Assembly (NCBI RefSeq): GCF_016863115.1
Contig: NZ_BOOG01000022.1
Coordinates: 1-64,000, forward strand
Reading direction: 5' to 3'
Length of the DNA: 64,000 nt
Origin: Sphaerimonospora thailandensis
GTDB taxonomy: Bacteria; Actinomycetota; Actinomycetes; Streptosporangiales; Streptosporangiaceae
The notes under the pieces were generated by a model. It had not been told where the DNA came from and did no database searches. It saw only the letters and a list, made by a program, of their open reading frames with translations. The position numbers and the translations under genes are program-made. Of this stretch, positions 7,167 to 16,409 are shown one piece after another. Each line of letters begins with the position of its first letter. Positions within the stretch are counted from its first letter, which is position 1.

Positions 7167-9494
7167 GTGTCCACCCGAGCCGACGCCACCGCCCACCCCT
7201 TGCTCGACGGCCTCAACCAGCAGCAGCGCGAGGCCGTCCTCCACCGGGGCAGTCCCCTGCTGATCGTCGCCGGAGCCGGATCCGGCAAGACGCGGGTGCT
7301 CACCCAGCGCATCGCGTACCTGCTGGCCGAGCGTGACGTGCATCCGGGGGAGATCCTCGCGATCACCTTCACGAACAAGGCGGCACGGGAGATGAAGGAC
7401 CGGATCGAGCGGCTGGTAGGGCCGCGCTCCGGGGCCATGTGGGTGATGACCTTCCACAGCGCCTGCGTACGCATCCTGCGGCGCGAGGCCAAGCGGCTGG
7501 GGTTCACCTCCAGCTTCTCCATCTACGATCAGGCCGACTCCCAGCGGCTCATGGCGATGGTCTGCCGCGAGCTCGATCTCGACCCCAAGCGCTATCCGCC
7601 GCGTTCGTTCTCCGCGCAGGTCAGCAACTTCAAGAACGAGCTGATCGACTATGAGACGGCGGGCGAGCGCGCCGGGACGCATCTGGAGCGCACGCTGGCC
7701 GAGGCGTACCGGACCTACCAGCGGCGGCTGACCGAGGCCGGCGCGATGGACTTCGACGACCTGATCATGCTGACGGTCACCCTGTTCCAGCTCTTCCCGG
7801 AGGTGGCCGAGCACTACCGGCGGCGGTTCCGGCACGTGCTGGTCGACGAGTACCAGGACACGAACCACGCGCAGTACGTGCTGGTCCGCGAGCTGGTGGG
7901 GCGGCCGGAGCTCAGGACCGCCGACGGGGACCTGGTCCGGGAGGGCGCCGGCGTCGACCCGGCGGAGCTGGTGGTGGTCGGCGACGCCGACCAGTCGATC
8001 TACGCCTTCCGCGGGGCGACGATCCGCAACATCCTGGAGTTCGAACGGGACTATCCGGCCGCGCGGGCGATCCTGCTGGAGCAGAACTACCGGTCCACGC
8101 AGACGATCCTCAACGCGGCCAACGCGGTGATCGCCCGCAACGAGAGCCGTAAGCCCAAGAACCTGTGGTCCGACCAGGGCGCCGGGCCGAAGATCATCGG
8201 ATATGTGGCGGACAACGAGCACGACGAGGCCATGTTCGTCGCGCAGGAGGTCGACCGGCTCACCGATGAGCACGGGATCACGCCCGGCCAGGTCGCGATC
8301 TTCTACCGGACGAACGCCGCCTCCCGCGTGTTCGAGGAGATCTTCATCCGCACCGGCCTGCCGTACAAGGTCGTCGGCGGGGTGCGGTTCTACGAGCGCA
8401 AGGAGGTCAAGGACCTGCTCGCCTATCTGCGGGTCCTGGCCAACCCGAACGACACGGTGTCGCTGCGGCGCATTATCAACGTGCCCAAGCGCGGCATCGG
8501 CGAGCGGGCCGAGGCGATGATCGAGGCGTTCGCGAACCGGGAGCGGATCAGCTTCTGGGAGGGGCTGCTCCGGGTGGACGAGGCGCCCGGCCTGGCCACC
8601 CGGTCGATCAACGCGATCAAGGAGTTCACGGCGCTGCTCGATCACTTGCGGAGCAGGGAGCTGCCGCCGGCCGAGCTCGCCGAGGAGGTGCTGAACGCCA
8701 CCGGCTACCGGGCCGAGCTGGAGAGCTCACGCGATCCGCAGGACGAGAGCCGCCTGGAGAACCTCAACGAGCTGATCTCGGTGGCGGCCGAGTTCGGGGA
8801 GGCGAATGAGAACGGCACGCTGGTCGACTTCCTGGAGCAGGTCGCGCTCGTCGCCGACGCCGACCAGCTGCCTGGAGGGTCTGGGGGGGTCGTCCCTCCG
8901 AGCGACCGCGGTCCCGACGGGGACGACCACGGTGGCGTCGTCACGCTGATGACACTGCACACCGCCAAGGGCCTGGAGTTTCCCGTGGTGTTCCTCACCG
9001 GGATGGAAGACGGGGTCTTCCCGCATATGCGCTCGATGGGCGACGTGAAGGAGCTGGAAGAGGAGCGTCGCCTGGCCTACGTGGGCATCACCCGGGCCGA
9101 GCGCCGGCTCTACCTGTCCCGGGCCGCCGTCCGGTCCTCGTGGGGCTCGCCCTCGTTCAACCCGGCTTCGCGGTTCCTGGCGGAGGTTCCCGGCGATCTG
9201 GTCGAGTGGCGTACGGATCCGGCCAAGGACGCCAGGTCGGCCGCCACGTCGCGGGACGGTGCCAGTTTCCGGACGGACGCCCGTTCGTCCCGTACGGCTG
9301 CCGCTCCGGCGAGAAAGGGAGCGGGCAGCGTGCCGAACCTGGCGCCGGGGGACCGGGTCACGCATGACGCGTTCGGCCTGGGCACGGTGATCAGCGTCGA
9401 CGGCGTGGGCCCCCGGGCTCAGGCGAAGATCGACTTCGGTGGCGCAGGCGAGAAGACGCTGCTCCTCGCCTACGCCCCGATCGAAAAACTCTAG
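7167..9494 (+). CDS. pcrA: ATP-dependent DNA helicase PcrA/UvrD
   Basis: A 775-residue superfamily-1 helicase with every diagnostic motif: Q motif (LNQQQREAV), Walker A (AGAGSGKTRVL), Walker B (VDEYQDTN), motif III (GDADQSIYAFRGA), motif IV (QNYRST), motif V (LHTAKGLEFPVVFL) and motif VI (LAYVGITRAERRLYL). The C-terminus (from about residue 715, PGDRVTHDAFGLGTVISVDG) is the Tudor-like PcrA tail that contacts RNA polymerase. It acts 3'-5' in nucleotide excision repair, transcription-coupled repair and clearing of recombination intermediates. I start at GTG 7167; the frame stays open upstream, but that extension has no family resemblance and overlaps the divergent deacetylase gene. Confidence 0.95.
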   Translation: MSTRADATAHPLLDGLNQQQREAVLHRGSPLLIVAGAGSGKTRVLTQRIAYLLAERDVHPGEILAITFTNKAAREMKDRIERLVGPRSGAMWVMTFHSACVRILRREAKRLGFTSSFSIYDQADSQRLMAMVCRELDLDPKRYPPRSFSAQVSNFKNELIDYETAGERAGTHLERTLAEAYRTYQRRLTEAGAMDFDDLIMLTVTLFQLFPEVAEHYRRRFRHVLVDEYQDTNHAQYVLVRELVGRPELRTADGDLVREGAGVDPAELVVVGDADQSIYAFRGATIRNILEFERDYPAARAILLEQNYRSTQTILNAANAVIARNESRKPKNLWSDQGAGPKIIGYVADNEHDEAMFVAQEVDRLTDEHGITPGQVAIFYRTNAASRVFEEIFIRTGLPYKVVGGVRFYERKEVKDLLAYLRVLANPNDTVSLRRIINVPKRGIGERAEAMIEAFANRERISFWEGLLRVDEAPGLATRSINAIKEFTALLDHLRSRELPPAELAEEVLNATGYRAELESSRDPQDESRLENLNELISVAAEFGEANENGTLVDFLEQVALVADADQLPGGSGGVVPPSDRGPDGDDHGGVVTLMTLHTAKGLEFPVVFLTGMEDGVFPHMRSMGDVKELEEERRLAYVGITRAERRLYLSRAAVRSSWGSPSFNPASRFLAEVPGDLVEWRTDPAKDARSAATSRDGASFRTDARSSRTAAAPARKGAGSVPNLAPGDRVTHDAFGLGTVISVDGVGPRAQAKIDFGGAGEKTLLLAYAPIEKL

Positions 9495-9501
9495 GACTGG
9501 G

Positions 9502-10359
9502 CTAGTTGAGGGTCACGGAGGGGATGGAGGTGTCCTCCGCGTCGAGGTCGAGGTCGGTGATGCTGACGACGTCCTTGGCCGCGGGCGCCTTGATGGAGAC
9601 CGTTCGGCCCCAGCCGGTGAAGACCGTGTCCGTGGTCAGCTTCGAGCCCGACAGGCCGCTCGCGGACCCGCTGTGGGAGCTGACGACCCGGGTCACGACC
9701 CCCTTCGCGTTGGTGAACAGCTTCCAGGTCACCTTTGTCTTGGACTGGGCGGCTTTGGGCTTCTGATCGAACAGCGCGCCGCGGAACCACTTCGACACCT
9801 TCCACAGCTCGCCGTAGGTGGTGGTGCCGCTGTAGCCCCCGGAGACCTTTTTGCCATGCGCGAGCAGCGTCTTCAGGGTCTCGGGCTCGGTGACGCCGAT
9901 GATCTGGCCCATGGTGCCGACCACGCCGGCCTGGGGGCCGCCCGGGATCTTGAGCCAGGTCTTGTCCGCGGGCAGGAACGAACCGAAGAATCCGCCCTTG
10001 AAGTAGGCCGTGGTGCCGACGCGGATGGTCTGCTCCGGCGCGAAGAAGTCCCTGACCTCCTCGGACAGGTCCTCACGCTGCCTGGCCGTGAGGTTGAACT
10101 TGGTGGAGATGTCCGAGGCGGCGACGCCGCGCTTGCCGAACTGGAACTTGCCGGTGCGGCGGACCATGACGGTCGAGTAGTCGCCGTCGCCGATCGTGGT
10201 CCGCTCGGAGAAGGCCACGCCGTGGCCGGTGACGAACTGCTTCTTGAGCGCGATCACCGGGTCGGCGGCGGGTGCCTGGGCATACGCGGGCGTGGCCAGC
10301 GCGGGGGCCACCGCACCGACGGCAGCCGTGCATGCCAAAGTGGCGATTAATCGCCTCAT
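9502..10359 (-). CDS. Exported LolA/LppX-like protein
   Basis: A 285-residue protein with a typical Sec signal peptide (MRR, a hydrophobic core, cleavage near ATPAYAQA at about residue 28) and no lipobox cysteine. The mature part is mostly predicted beta structure (YFKGGFF, TWLKI, KVTWKLFTNAKGVVTRVVSS), reminiscent of the LolA/LppX/LprG fold of actinobacterial cell-envelope lipoproteins that bind lipids. The resemblance is by pattern only. GGGAGGA lies just upstream of the ATG at 10359. It is convergent with pcrA, 7 bp between the stops, and apparently monocistronic. Confidence 0.6.
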   Translation of the reverse strand: MRRLIATLACTAAVGAVAPALATPAYAQAPAADPVIALKKQFVTGHGVAFSERTTIGDGDYSTVMVRRTGKFQFGKRGVAASDISTKFNLTARQREDLSEEVRDFFAPEQTIRVGTTAYFKGGFFGSFLPADKTWLKIPGGPQAGVVGTMGQIIGVTEPETLKTLLAHGKKVSGGYSGTTTYGELWKVSKWFRGALFDQKPKAAQSKTKVTWKLFTNAKGVVTRVVSSHSGSASGLSGSKLTTDTVFTGWGRTVSIKAPAAKDVVSITDLDLDAEDTSIPSVTLN

Positions 10360-10802
10360 GAGTGATTCCTCCCGTAATGCACCCCGTCTGTTGGGGTTAT
10401 CGTGACATCATGCCGAGTAATGATCACGGTAAAGTCACAAAAGTCGGCATTTATTGTGGATTTTCATGTGTGTGACGATGTCGGGGCGCGTTATCGGTTC
10501 GCGTGCTCGGATGAGTTTCCCTTGGCAGGAAGCCGGCGGGCGTGACGCGGGGCCTTGGTAGAGGAGAGCGACGGGCGGCTCGCGAACGCCGTACCGAACA
10601 TCTCGCCGGCCCGGGCCCGGTGAACGGGCCTGGTGAACGGGCCTGGTGAACGGGTCTGGTGAACGGGCCGGGGCGCTCATCCCGCTCGGCTCGGCCGATT
10701 CACCGGGCGCGACCGGAATCGGAATGTCCGCCGATGGCGTGAACGGCGTGAGAGGCGGGAATCAGCCTGCGGGCAGCGGCGGTAAATGGGCAGGGGGTCG
10801 CC
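10360..10802. other. Intergenic region, no supported gene
   Basis: The left part must hold the promoter of the leftward exported-protein gene: AT-richer sequence at about 10385-10470. The right part is GC-rich and contains a short tandem repeat. An open frame at 10435-10680 on the minus strand is made largely of that repeat, has no family resemblance and no convincing ribosome site, so I do not call it. Confidence 0.6.
10619..10669. repeat. 13-bp tandem repeat, about four copies
   Basis: Unit GGTGAACGGGCCT is present three times, one copy with a C-to-T change, plus a final 12 bases. It is non-coding and about 130 bp upstream of the B12-binding protein gene. It probably arose by slippage and could vary in copy number between strains. 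Confidence 0.85.
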
Positions 10803-11204
10803 ATGGCGGGCAGAATCCGGGTCGTCGTCGCCAAGCCCGGACTCGACGGGCACGATCGGGGCGTGAAGGTCGTGGCGAGGGCGCTGCGCGACGCCGGCAT
10901 GGAGGTCATCTACACCGGGCTGCACCAGACGCCGGAGCAGATCGTGCGGACGGCGATCCAGGAGGACGCGGCGGCCATCGGGCTGTCGATCCTGTCCGGG
11001 GCCCACATGACGCTCTTCGCCCGGGTGGTCGAACTCCTTCGCGAGCAGGACGGCGAGGACATCGTGGTGTTCGGCGGTGGGATCATTCCAGAGGCCGACA
11101 TTCCCGAACTGCGACGGCTGGGGGTCGCCAGGATCTTCACCCCCGGCGCCTCGACACAGGAGATCGTCGAGTGGGTCCGCGCCACGGTGCCCGCGACCGT
11201 CTAG
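10803..11204 (+). CDS. Stand-alone cobalamin-binding protein (mutase B12 subunit)
   Basis: A 133-residue single-domain protein that equals the C-terminal B12-binding domain of methylmalonyl-CoA mutase. It has the base-off ligand motif DGHDRG (DxHxxG) at residues 15-20, then [10 protein letters not shown] and VVFGGGIIP, which line the corrin pocket. Such proteins serve as the small subunit of two-component acyl-CoA mutases (isobutyryl-CoA, ethylmalonyl-CoA or methylmalonyl-CoA type). The catalytic subunit is not in the window. Downstream lies succinyl-CoA synthetase, which consumes the product of a methylmalonyl-CoA mutase. CAGGGGG precedes the ATG. Confidence 0.85.
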   Translation: MAGRIRVVVAKPGLDGHDRGVKVVARALRDAGMEVIYTGLHQTPEQIVRTAIQEDAAAIGLSILSGAHMTLFARVVELLREQDGEDIVVFGGGIIPEADIPELRRLGVARIFTPGASTQEIVEWVRATVPATV

Positions 11205-11376
11205 GCCGAGCAACACGACAAGCCCTGACATGTCACAACATCGTGCAGATCAGTGGCCAGGTTTTACACGGACCCGATGACGAGGCCACCTTCATGCGGG
11301 GGCTAGGCTTCATTGGCGGAAAATGCCGGGCGGAACGACGGTGCCCGGCGATCGACGTCAAAGGGGACGGACCCTC

Positions 11377-12558
11377 GTGGACCTGTTCGAACATCAGGCG
11401 AAGGAGCTCTTCGCTGAATACGGCATCCCGGTGCCGCGCGGAATCGTCGCGCACACCGCGGAGGAGGCGCGTGCGGCCGCCGAGCAACTGACCGGCCGGG
11501 TTGTGGTCAAGGCACAGGTCAAGACCGGCGGACGCGGCAAGGCCGGCGGTGTGAAGGTGGCCGACGACGTGGCCGACGCGCATGCGAAGGCGACGCAGAT
11601 CCTCGGCATGGACATCAAGGGCCACACGGTCCACAAGGTCCTGATCGAGGAGGCCAGCCAGATCGCGGAGGAGTACTACTTCTCCTTCCTGCTCGACCGG
11701 GCCAACCGCACGTTCCTCGCCATCTGCTCGGCGTCCGGCGGAATGGACATCGAAGAGGTGGCGCACACCGCGCCCGAGAAGGTCGCCAAGGTGCCGGTCA
11801 GCCCGCTCACCGGCGTGGACCGGGCCAGCGCCCGCGAGATCGCCAAGGCCGGCGGCCTGCCCGAGAAGGCGCTGGACGGCGCCGCCGAGCTCATCGAGAA
11901 GCTCTGGGCCGTGTTCGTCGACGAGGACGCCTCGCTCGTCGAGGTCAACCCGATGATCCTGTCGGCCGACGGCCAGGTGAAGGCCCTCGACGGCAAGGTC
12001 ACCCTCGACGACAACGCGACCTTCCGCCAGGCAGAGCACGTGCAGTACGTCGACAAGGCGGCCGAGGACCCGCTCGAGGCGCGGGCCAAGGAGAAGCACC
12101 TCAACTACGTCAAGCTCGACGGCACGGTCGGCATCATCGGCAACGGCGCCGGCCTGGTCATGTCGACCCTCGACGTGGTCGCCTACGCGGGCGAGGCGTT
12201 CCCCGGCCGGCCGAAGCCGGCCAACTTCCTCGACATCGGCGGCGGCGCCTCGGCCGAGGTGATGGCGAACGGTCTGGAGATCATCCTCTCGGACCCGTCG
12301 GTGAAGTCGGTCTTCGTCAACGTCTTCGGCGGCATCACCGCTTGCGACGCGGTCGCCAACGGCATCGTGGCGGCCTTCACGCTGCTGGAGAGCCGGGGCG
12401 AGGCGGTGACGCATCCGCTGGTCGTCCGGCTGGACGGCAACAACGCCGACCTCGGGCGGCAGATCCTGGCCGACGCCGCGCTGCCGCGCGTCGAGCTGGT
12501 CGACACGATGGACGAAGCGGCCAAGCGTGCCGCCGAGCTTGCCACGGTAGGTGCGTAA
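11377..12558 (+). CDS. sucC: Succinyl-CoA synthetase, beta subunit
   Basis: A 393-residue ATP-grasp subunit of the TCA enzyme that converts succinyl-CoA to succinate with NTP synthesis. The N-terminal ATP-grasp domain starts with [18 protein letters not shown] and has [18 protein letters not shown]. The C-terminal CoA-ligase domain has NFLDIGGGA and [14 protein letters not shown] start at GTG 11377, preceded by AAGGGGA. An in-frame ATG at 11323 would add 18 residues outside the family start. The stop overlaps the sucD start by one base, so the two subunits are translationally coupled. Confidence 0.96.
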   Translation: MDLFEHQAKELFAEYGIPVPRGIVAHTAEEARAAAEQLTGRVVVKAQVKTGGRGKAGGVKVADDVADAHAKATQILGMDIKGHTVHKVLIEEASQIAEEYYFSFLLDRANRTFLAICSASGGMDIEEVAHTAPEKVAKVPVSPLTGVDRASAREIAKAGGLPEKALDGAAELIEKLWAVFVDEDASLVEVNPMILSADGQVKALDGKVTLDDNATFRQAEHVQYVDKAAEDPLEARAKEKHLNYVKLDGTVGIIGNGAGLVMSTLDVVAYAGEAFPGRPKPANFLDIGGGASAEVMANGLEIILSDPSVKSVFVNVFGGITACDAVANGIVAAFTLLESRGEAVTHPLVVRLDGNNADLGRQILADAALPRVELVDTMDEAAKRAAELATVGA

Positions 12559-13433
12559 TGGCCATCTGGCTCACGGAGAACAGCAAGATCATTGTCCAGG
12601 GCATGACGGGTTCGGAGGGCACCAAGCACACCCGCCGCATGCTCGCCGCCGGCGCCAGGGTCGTCGGAGGCGTGAACGCCCGCAAGGCCGGCATCGTGCA
12701 CGAGGGCCTGCCCGTCTTCGGCACGGTCAAGGAGGCCGTGGAGCAGACCGGTGCCGACGTGTCCGTCGTCTTCGTGCCGCCGGCCGCCACCAAGGCCGCC
12801 GTCAAGGAGGCCATCGACGCCGAGATCCCGCTCTGCGTGGTCATCACCGAGGGCGTGCCGGTCCACGACACGACCGAGTTCTGGGCCTACGCGGTGGAAA
12901 AGGGCGGCAAGACCCGCATCATCGGGCCCAACTGCCCCGGCATCGCCTCGCCCGGCGCGTCCAACGCCGGCATCATCCCGGCCGACATCACCACGCCCGG
13001 CCGCATCGGCCTGGTCTCGAAGTCCGGCACGCTGACCTACCAGCTCATGTACGAGCTGCGGGACATCGGTTTCTCCACCTGCGTCGGCATCGGCGGTGAC
13101 CCAGTCATCGGCACCACGCACATCGATGCTCTGCAGGCGTTTCAGGATGACCCGGGCACTGACGCGATCGTGATGATCGGTGAGATCGGCGGCGACGCCG
13201 AGGAGCGGGCCGCGGCCTACATCGAGGAGCACGTGACCAAGCCTGTCGTCGCCTACGTCGCCGGGTTCACCGCTCCCGAAGGCAAGACCATGGGGCACGC
13301 CGGTGCGATCGTGTCCGGCTCGGCCGGCACCGCCCAGGCCAAGAAGGAGGCGCTGGAGAAGGTCGGCGTCCGCGTCGGCCGCACCCCCAGCGAGACCGCC
13401 CGCCTCATGCGCGAGGTCATGCGGTCCCGCTGA
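12558..13433 (+). CDS. sucD: Succinyl-CoA synthetase, alpha subunit
   Basis: A 291-residue subunit. The CoA-binding Rossmann part begins [21 protein letters not shown]. The phosphohistidine is in [15 protein letters not shown] near residue 245. GPNCPG and [10 protein letters not shown] are also as in the family. The ATG at 12558 shares its A with the sucC stop codon (TAATG), ensuring equimolar synthesis. This is the usual actinobacterial sucCD arrangement, followed by the DUF6350 gene. Confidence 0.96.
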   Translation: MAIWLTENSKIIVQGMTGSEGTKHTRRMLAAGARVVGGVNARKAGIVHEGLPVFGTVKEAVEQTGADVSVVFVPPAATKAAVKEAIDAEIPLCVVITEGVPVHDTTEFWAYAVEKGGKTRIIGPNCPGIASPGASNAGIIPADITTPGRIGLVSKSGTLTYQLMYELRDIGFSTCVGIGGDPVIGTTHIDALQAFQDDPGTDAIVMIGEIGGDAEERAAAYIEEHVTKPVVAYVAGFTAPEGKTMGHAGAIVSGSAGTAQAKKEALEKVGVRVGRTPSETARLMREVMRSR

Positions 13434-13502
13434 CCCCGGTTGCCGCAGCCGGGCGGCGTGGCTCCGAGGATTCGCGGGTCTCTGCTGGGATCATGGGGTA
13501 GC

Positions 13503-15119
13503 GTGACGGCCCTTTTCGACCAGCTTCGGACTGCCCCCCGTGCCGTCCTCAGCCGCCTCGGGGACGACGAGGAAACCCGTCGCCCGCTGCCCGTCTCCGG
13601 CATGCTGGCCGCGGTCTGGACGCTCGGCGTCGGCCTGGCCGTACTGACCACGCTCACGCTCATCGGCTGGATGGCGGCGCCGCGCGGAGCCTTCGGCGAG
13701 GGCCTGCCCGGAGTGTTCCGTACGGCCTGCCAGCTCTGGCTCGCCGCGCACCACGCGGGGTTCGCCATCCCCGGCGGCCGGATCGGACTGCTGCCGCTCG
13801 GACTGATGATCCTGCCCGGTGCGTTGCTCTACCGCGCCGGCCTGTGGATGGCCCGGGACGCCGATCTGCGGCTGCGCATGCCCGCCCGGCTCCCGAAGGG
13901 CACTCCCCGGGACGTCGAGAACGCCCGCCGGCGCGCGCAGCTCGTGCTCGTGGCGCAGGCGGGCATCTCGCTGGCCGCGCCGTACGCCCTGTTGGCGGGC
14001 GTCATCGCCCTGGTCGCACGCAACGAGGTGACCCAGCCGTTCCTGGGGGAGGCACTCGTCAGCCATTTCGTGCTGGCCTTCCTCACCGGATCCGTCGCCA
14101 CCGCGCGCACGATAGGCCCGTGGCGGTCGATGCTGCGCCTGCTGCCCGAGCGGGCCCGCTCGCTCGTGGCCGGTACGGCTGTCGCGCTGACGTTGCAGCT
14201 CGCCGCCGCCGCGGTGCTGGTGCTCGCCGCCATCGTGGTGAACTTCGGGGAGATCCGCGACCGCTCCGACATGCTCAGCCCGGGGTTCGTCGGCGGCCTG
14301 CTGCTACTGCTCCTCGAGGGCCTCTACCTGTTCAACGCCGTGATCTGGGGCTTGTCCTACATCGCAGGGCCGGGGTTCGCGATCGGGACGGGGACGCTGG
14401 TCGCGCCCACCGGCGTGAAGCTGAGCGCCGTTCCCACGCTGCCGATGCTCGGGGCGCTGCCCGCGCCCGGTACGACGCCCGCCTGGGTGATGGCTGTCAT
14501 CGCGGTGCCGTTCGTCGCCGGCGCGGTCGCGGGCGTCGTCATGGCCCGCATCGCGCCGACGCCGTCGATCGAGGCCGCGCCGCTGTGGGGTTTCGTCTGC
14601 GGCCTGTCGACGGGCATGATGGCGGGCGCGCTCGCGGCGCTGTCGGGTGGCCCGTTGGGCGGGGCCCGGCTGTCGGTCATCGGGCCCTCGCCCTGGGAGG
14701 TGGCGCTGTCGGTCACGCTGGAGGTCGGCGTCGCGGCGGGAATCTCCGCCGGGCTCGCCAACTGGTGGCTGATCTCACGCCGCCCGGCCGTCGCGCCGGA
14801 GCCGGTACGGAAGGCGGGGGCCGCGATCACCAAGGCGGCCCGTCGCGTCCGGCCGCACGACCGGAACGCGCGCGTCCTTCCCGGGCACTGGATGGACGGC
14901 ACCGAGGCGGACACCCAGCCGATACCCGTGATCAAGGATGACTGGCCCGACGAGCACGCGGCCGCGGCGGCGGAGACGTTCGGCGGCCGCGACGACTCCG
15001 TCCGACAGCACGACAAGCAGCACGACACGCGGGGCGACAGGAAGGACATCGTGGACGAGTCCGACGACCGCGGCGGCCATGTGATCTACATGGACCCCTA
15101 CCCCTGGGAGCGCGAATAG
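13503..15119 (+). CDS. DUF6350 polytopic membrane protein (PerM-like)
   Basis: A protein of about 538 residues with some ten membrane spans and a hydrophilic C-terminal tail of about 110 residues rich in Asp, Glu, His and Arg. Actinobacterial proteins of this kind, always between sucCD and purNH, are annotated DUF6350 and compared with the mycobacterial divisome protein PerM; that link is from knowledge of the locus, not a visible motif. I start at GTG 13503, 70 bp after sucD. An in-frame ATG at 13440 lies in Pro/Gly-rich non-family sequence. Function is unproven. Confidence 0.78.
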   Translation: MTALFDQLRTAPRAVLSRLGDDEETRRPLPVSGMLAAVWTLGVGLAVLTTLTLIGWMAAPRGAFGEGLPGVFRTACQLWLAAHHAGFAIPGGRIGLLPLGLMILPGALLYRAGLWMARDADLRLRMPARLPKGTPRDVENARRRAQLVLVAQAGISLAAPYALLAGVIALVARNEVTQPFLGEALVSHFVLAFLTGSVATARTIGPWRSMLRLLPERARSLVAGTAVALTLQLAAAAVLVLAAIVVNFGEIRDRSDMLSPGFVGGLLLLLLEGLYLFNAVIWGLSYIAGPGFAIGTGTLVAPTGVKLSAVPTLPMLGALPAPGTTPAWVMAVIAVPFVAGAVAGVVMARIAPTPSIEAAPLWGFVCGLSTGMMAGALAALSGGPLGGARLSVIGPSPWEVALSVTLEVGVAAGISAGLANWWLISRRPAVAPEPVRKAGAAITKAARRVRPHDRNARVLPGHWMDGTEADTQPIPVIKDDWPDEHAAAAAETFGGRDDSVRQHDKQHDTRGDRKDIVDESDDRGGHVIYMDPYPWERE

Positions 15120-15136
15120 GAGGGGCGTGGAAAGAG

Positions 15137-15541
15137 TCAGGCAGGGGTGGGGAAGTCGGGGGGAAGGGTGACGCCGAGCTTCTTCTCCAGCGACCGAATG
15201 AGCTGGTCGGAGCAGTGCTGCTGGGCCTCGACCGTTCCCGCGCCCTTGCGGCACTCCGTGTAGGCCGCGAGCTCGGCCGAGAAGTAGAACTGGAACGCCG
15301 TCGTCATCAGGCCCAGCACGAACGCGACGGACGAGATCACGATCGCGCCGGTCGCCATGCCGATCCGCTGCTTCGCGGCCTGAAGCGCACGCAGGTCGCG
15401 GATCGCGAGGATGATGCCGAAGATGGACAGCGCCAGCCCGGCGGCGGGCAGCATCACCGTGAAGATCAGCGCCATGATCGCCAGGGCGAGCGCCCTTCGG
15501 CCGCCGGTCTCGGGGGCCGACATCTGGAGGGGTGCTGTCAC
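15137..15541 (-). CDS. DUF4190-type small membrane protein
   Basis: A protein of about 134 residues with two adjacent membrane helices (LALAIMALIFTVMLPAAGLA and MATGAIVISSVAFVLGLMTT) separated by a short loop, then a soluble tail with two Cys (TECRKGAG and QQHCSDQ). This hairpin is the DUF4190 pattern. The frame is open further upstream, but GTG 15541 has GAAGAGA in front of it and starts the recognisable protein. It is convergent with the DUF6350 gene (17 bp between stops) and divergent from purN. Function unknown. Confidence 0.7.
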   Translation of the reverse strand: MTAPLQMSAPETGGRRALALAIMALIFTVMLPAAGLALSIFGIILAIRDLRALQAAKQRIGMATGAIVISSVAFVLGLMTTAFQFYFSAELAAYTECRKGAGTVEAQQHCSDQLIRSLEKKLGVTLPPDFPTPA

Positions 15542-15731
15542 GTTCTCTTCGCCTCGCCTCGCGTCGCTCGGGGGTGGACCGTCGTAGATCGTGGTGGTCG
15601 GCGCCCGATACGCTTTTCGTGCGGGGGTCATCCCGTTCGCCGTTCGGGGACGGCCCCACCGACCGTCTTCCAAGGAACCATCTCATGATGGTCACCTGCA
15701 AAACGAAGCCCGCTCACGAAGGAGTTCCGCC

Positions 15732-16409
15732 CTGTCCTTCCGGCTCGTGGTCCTCGTCTCGGGTTCGGGGACCAATTTACAAGCCCTGCTGGACGCTACG
15801 GCCAGTGGCGACTTCGGCGTAGTCGCCGTCGGCGCCGACCGTCATGGCATCGAGGGCCTCACCCGGGCCGGGCGTGTGGGCGTCCCGACTTTCGTCGAGC
15901 AAGTGAGCGATCACGCGAACCGGGATGAATGGGACGAGAGTCTCGCCGTCCAGATCGCAGCGCACAAGCCGGATCTGGTGGTCTCCGCCGGGTTCATGAA
16001 GATCCTCGGCCCGCGCGTGCTGGCGGCGTTTCCCGTGGTCAACACCCACCCCGCGCTGCTGCCCGCGTTCCCGGGCGCGCACGCGGTCCGAGACGCCCTC
16101 GCCTACGGCGTTCGCCTCACCGGCTGCACGGTCCACCTCGTCGACACCGGCGTGGACACCGGGCCGGTGATCGCCCAGGAAGCGGTGGCCGTACGGGAGG
16201 GTGACGACGAGGAGACCCTGCACGAGCGGATCAAGACCGTCGAGCGGCGGCTGCTCGTCGAGGTCGTCGGCCGGATGGCCCGGGACGGCTGGACCGTGAC
16301 CGGTCGAACCGTACGCATCGGCCGTACGGGCGAGCCGCGCGACGCGAGCCGTACGGGCCGGGAGGAGAGCTTCCAGCAATGCCAGGAACCAGGAGGTACG
16401 ACGAAGTGA
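15732..16409 (+). CDS. purN: Phosphoribosylglycinamide formyltransferase (CTG start likely)
   Basis: Transfers a formyl group from 10-formyl-THF to GAR in purine synthesis. Visible are [15 protein letters not shown] (phosphate loop), the catalytic Asn/His/Asp set in [18 protein letters not shown] and [10 protein letters not shown], and AGFMKIL. The only good ribosome site, GAAGGAG at 15718-15724, sits 7 bases before an in-frame CTG at 15732, which would give the usual N-terminus ([12 protein letters not shown]). The next GTG, at 15747, would remove part of the first beta strand. The last four bases form GTGA with the purH start, giving translational coupling. Confidence 0.9.
   Translation: MSFRLVVLVSGSGTNLQALLDATASGDFGVVAVGADRHGIEGLTRAGRVGVPTFVEQVSDHANRDEWDESLAVQIAAHKPDLVVSAGFMKILGPRVLAAFPVVNTHPALLPAFPGAHAVRDALAYGVRLTGCTVHLVDTGVDTGPVIAQEAVAVREGDDEETLHERIKTVERRLLVEVVGRMARDGWTVTGRTVRIGRTGEPRDASRTGREESFQQCQEPGGTTK

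Noticed and set aside
10435-10680. Minus-strand 81-codon frame containing the 13-bp repeat
   Set aside because: Pro/Arg-rich, made from the repeat, with no ribosome site or homologue that I recognise.
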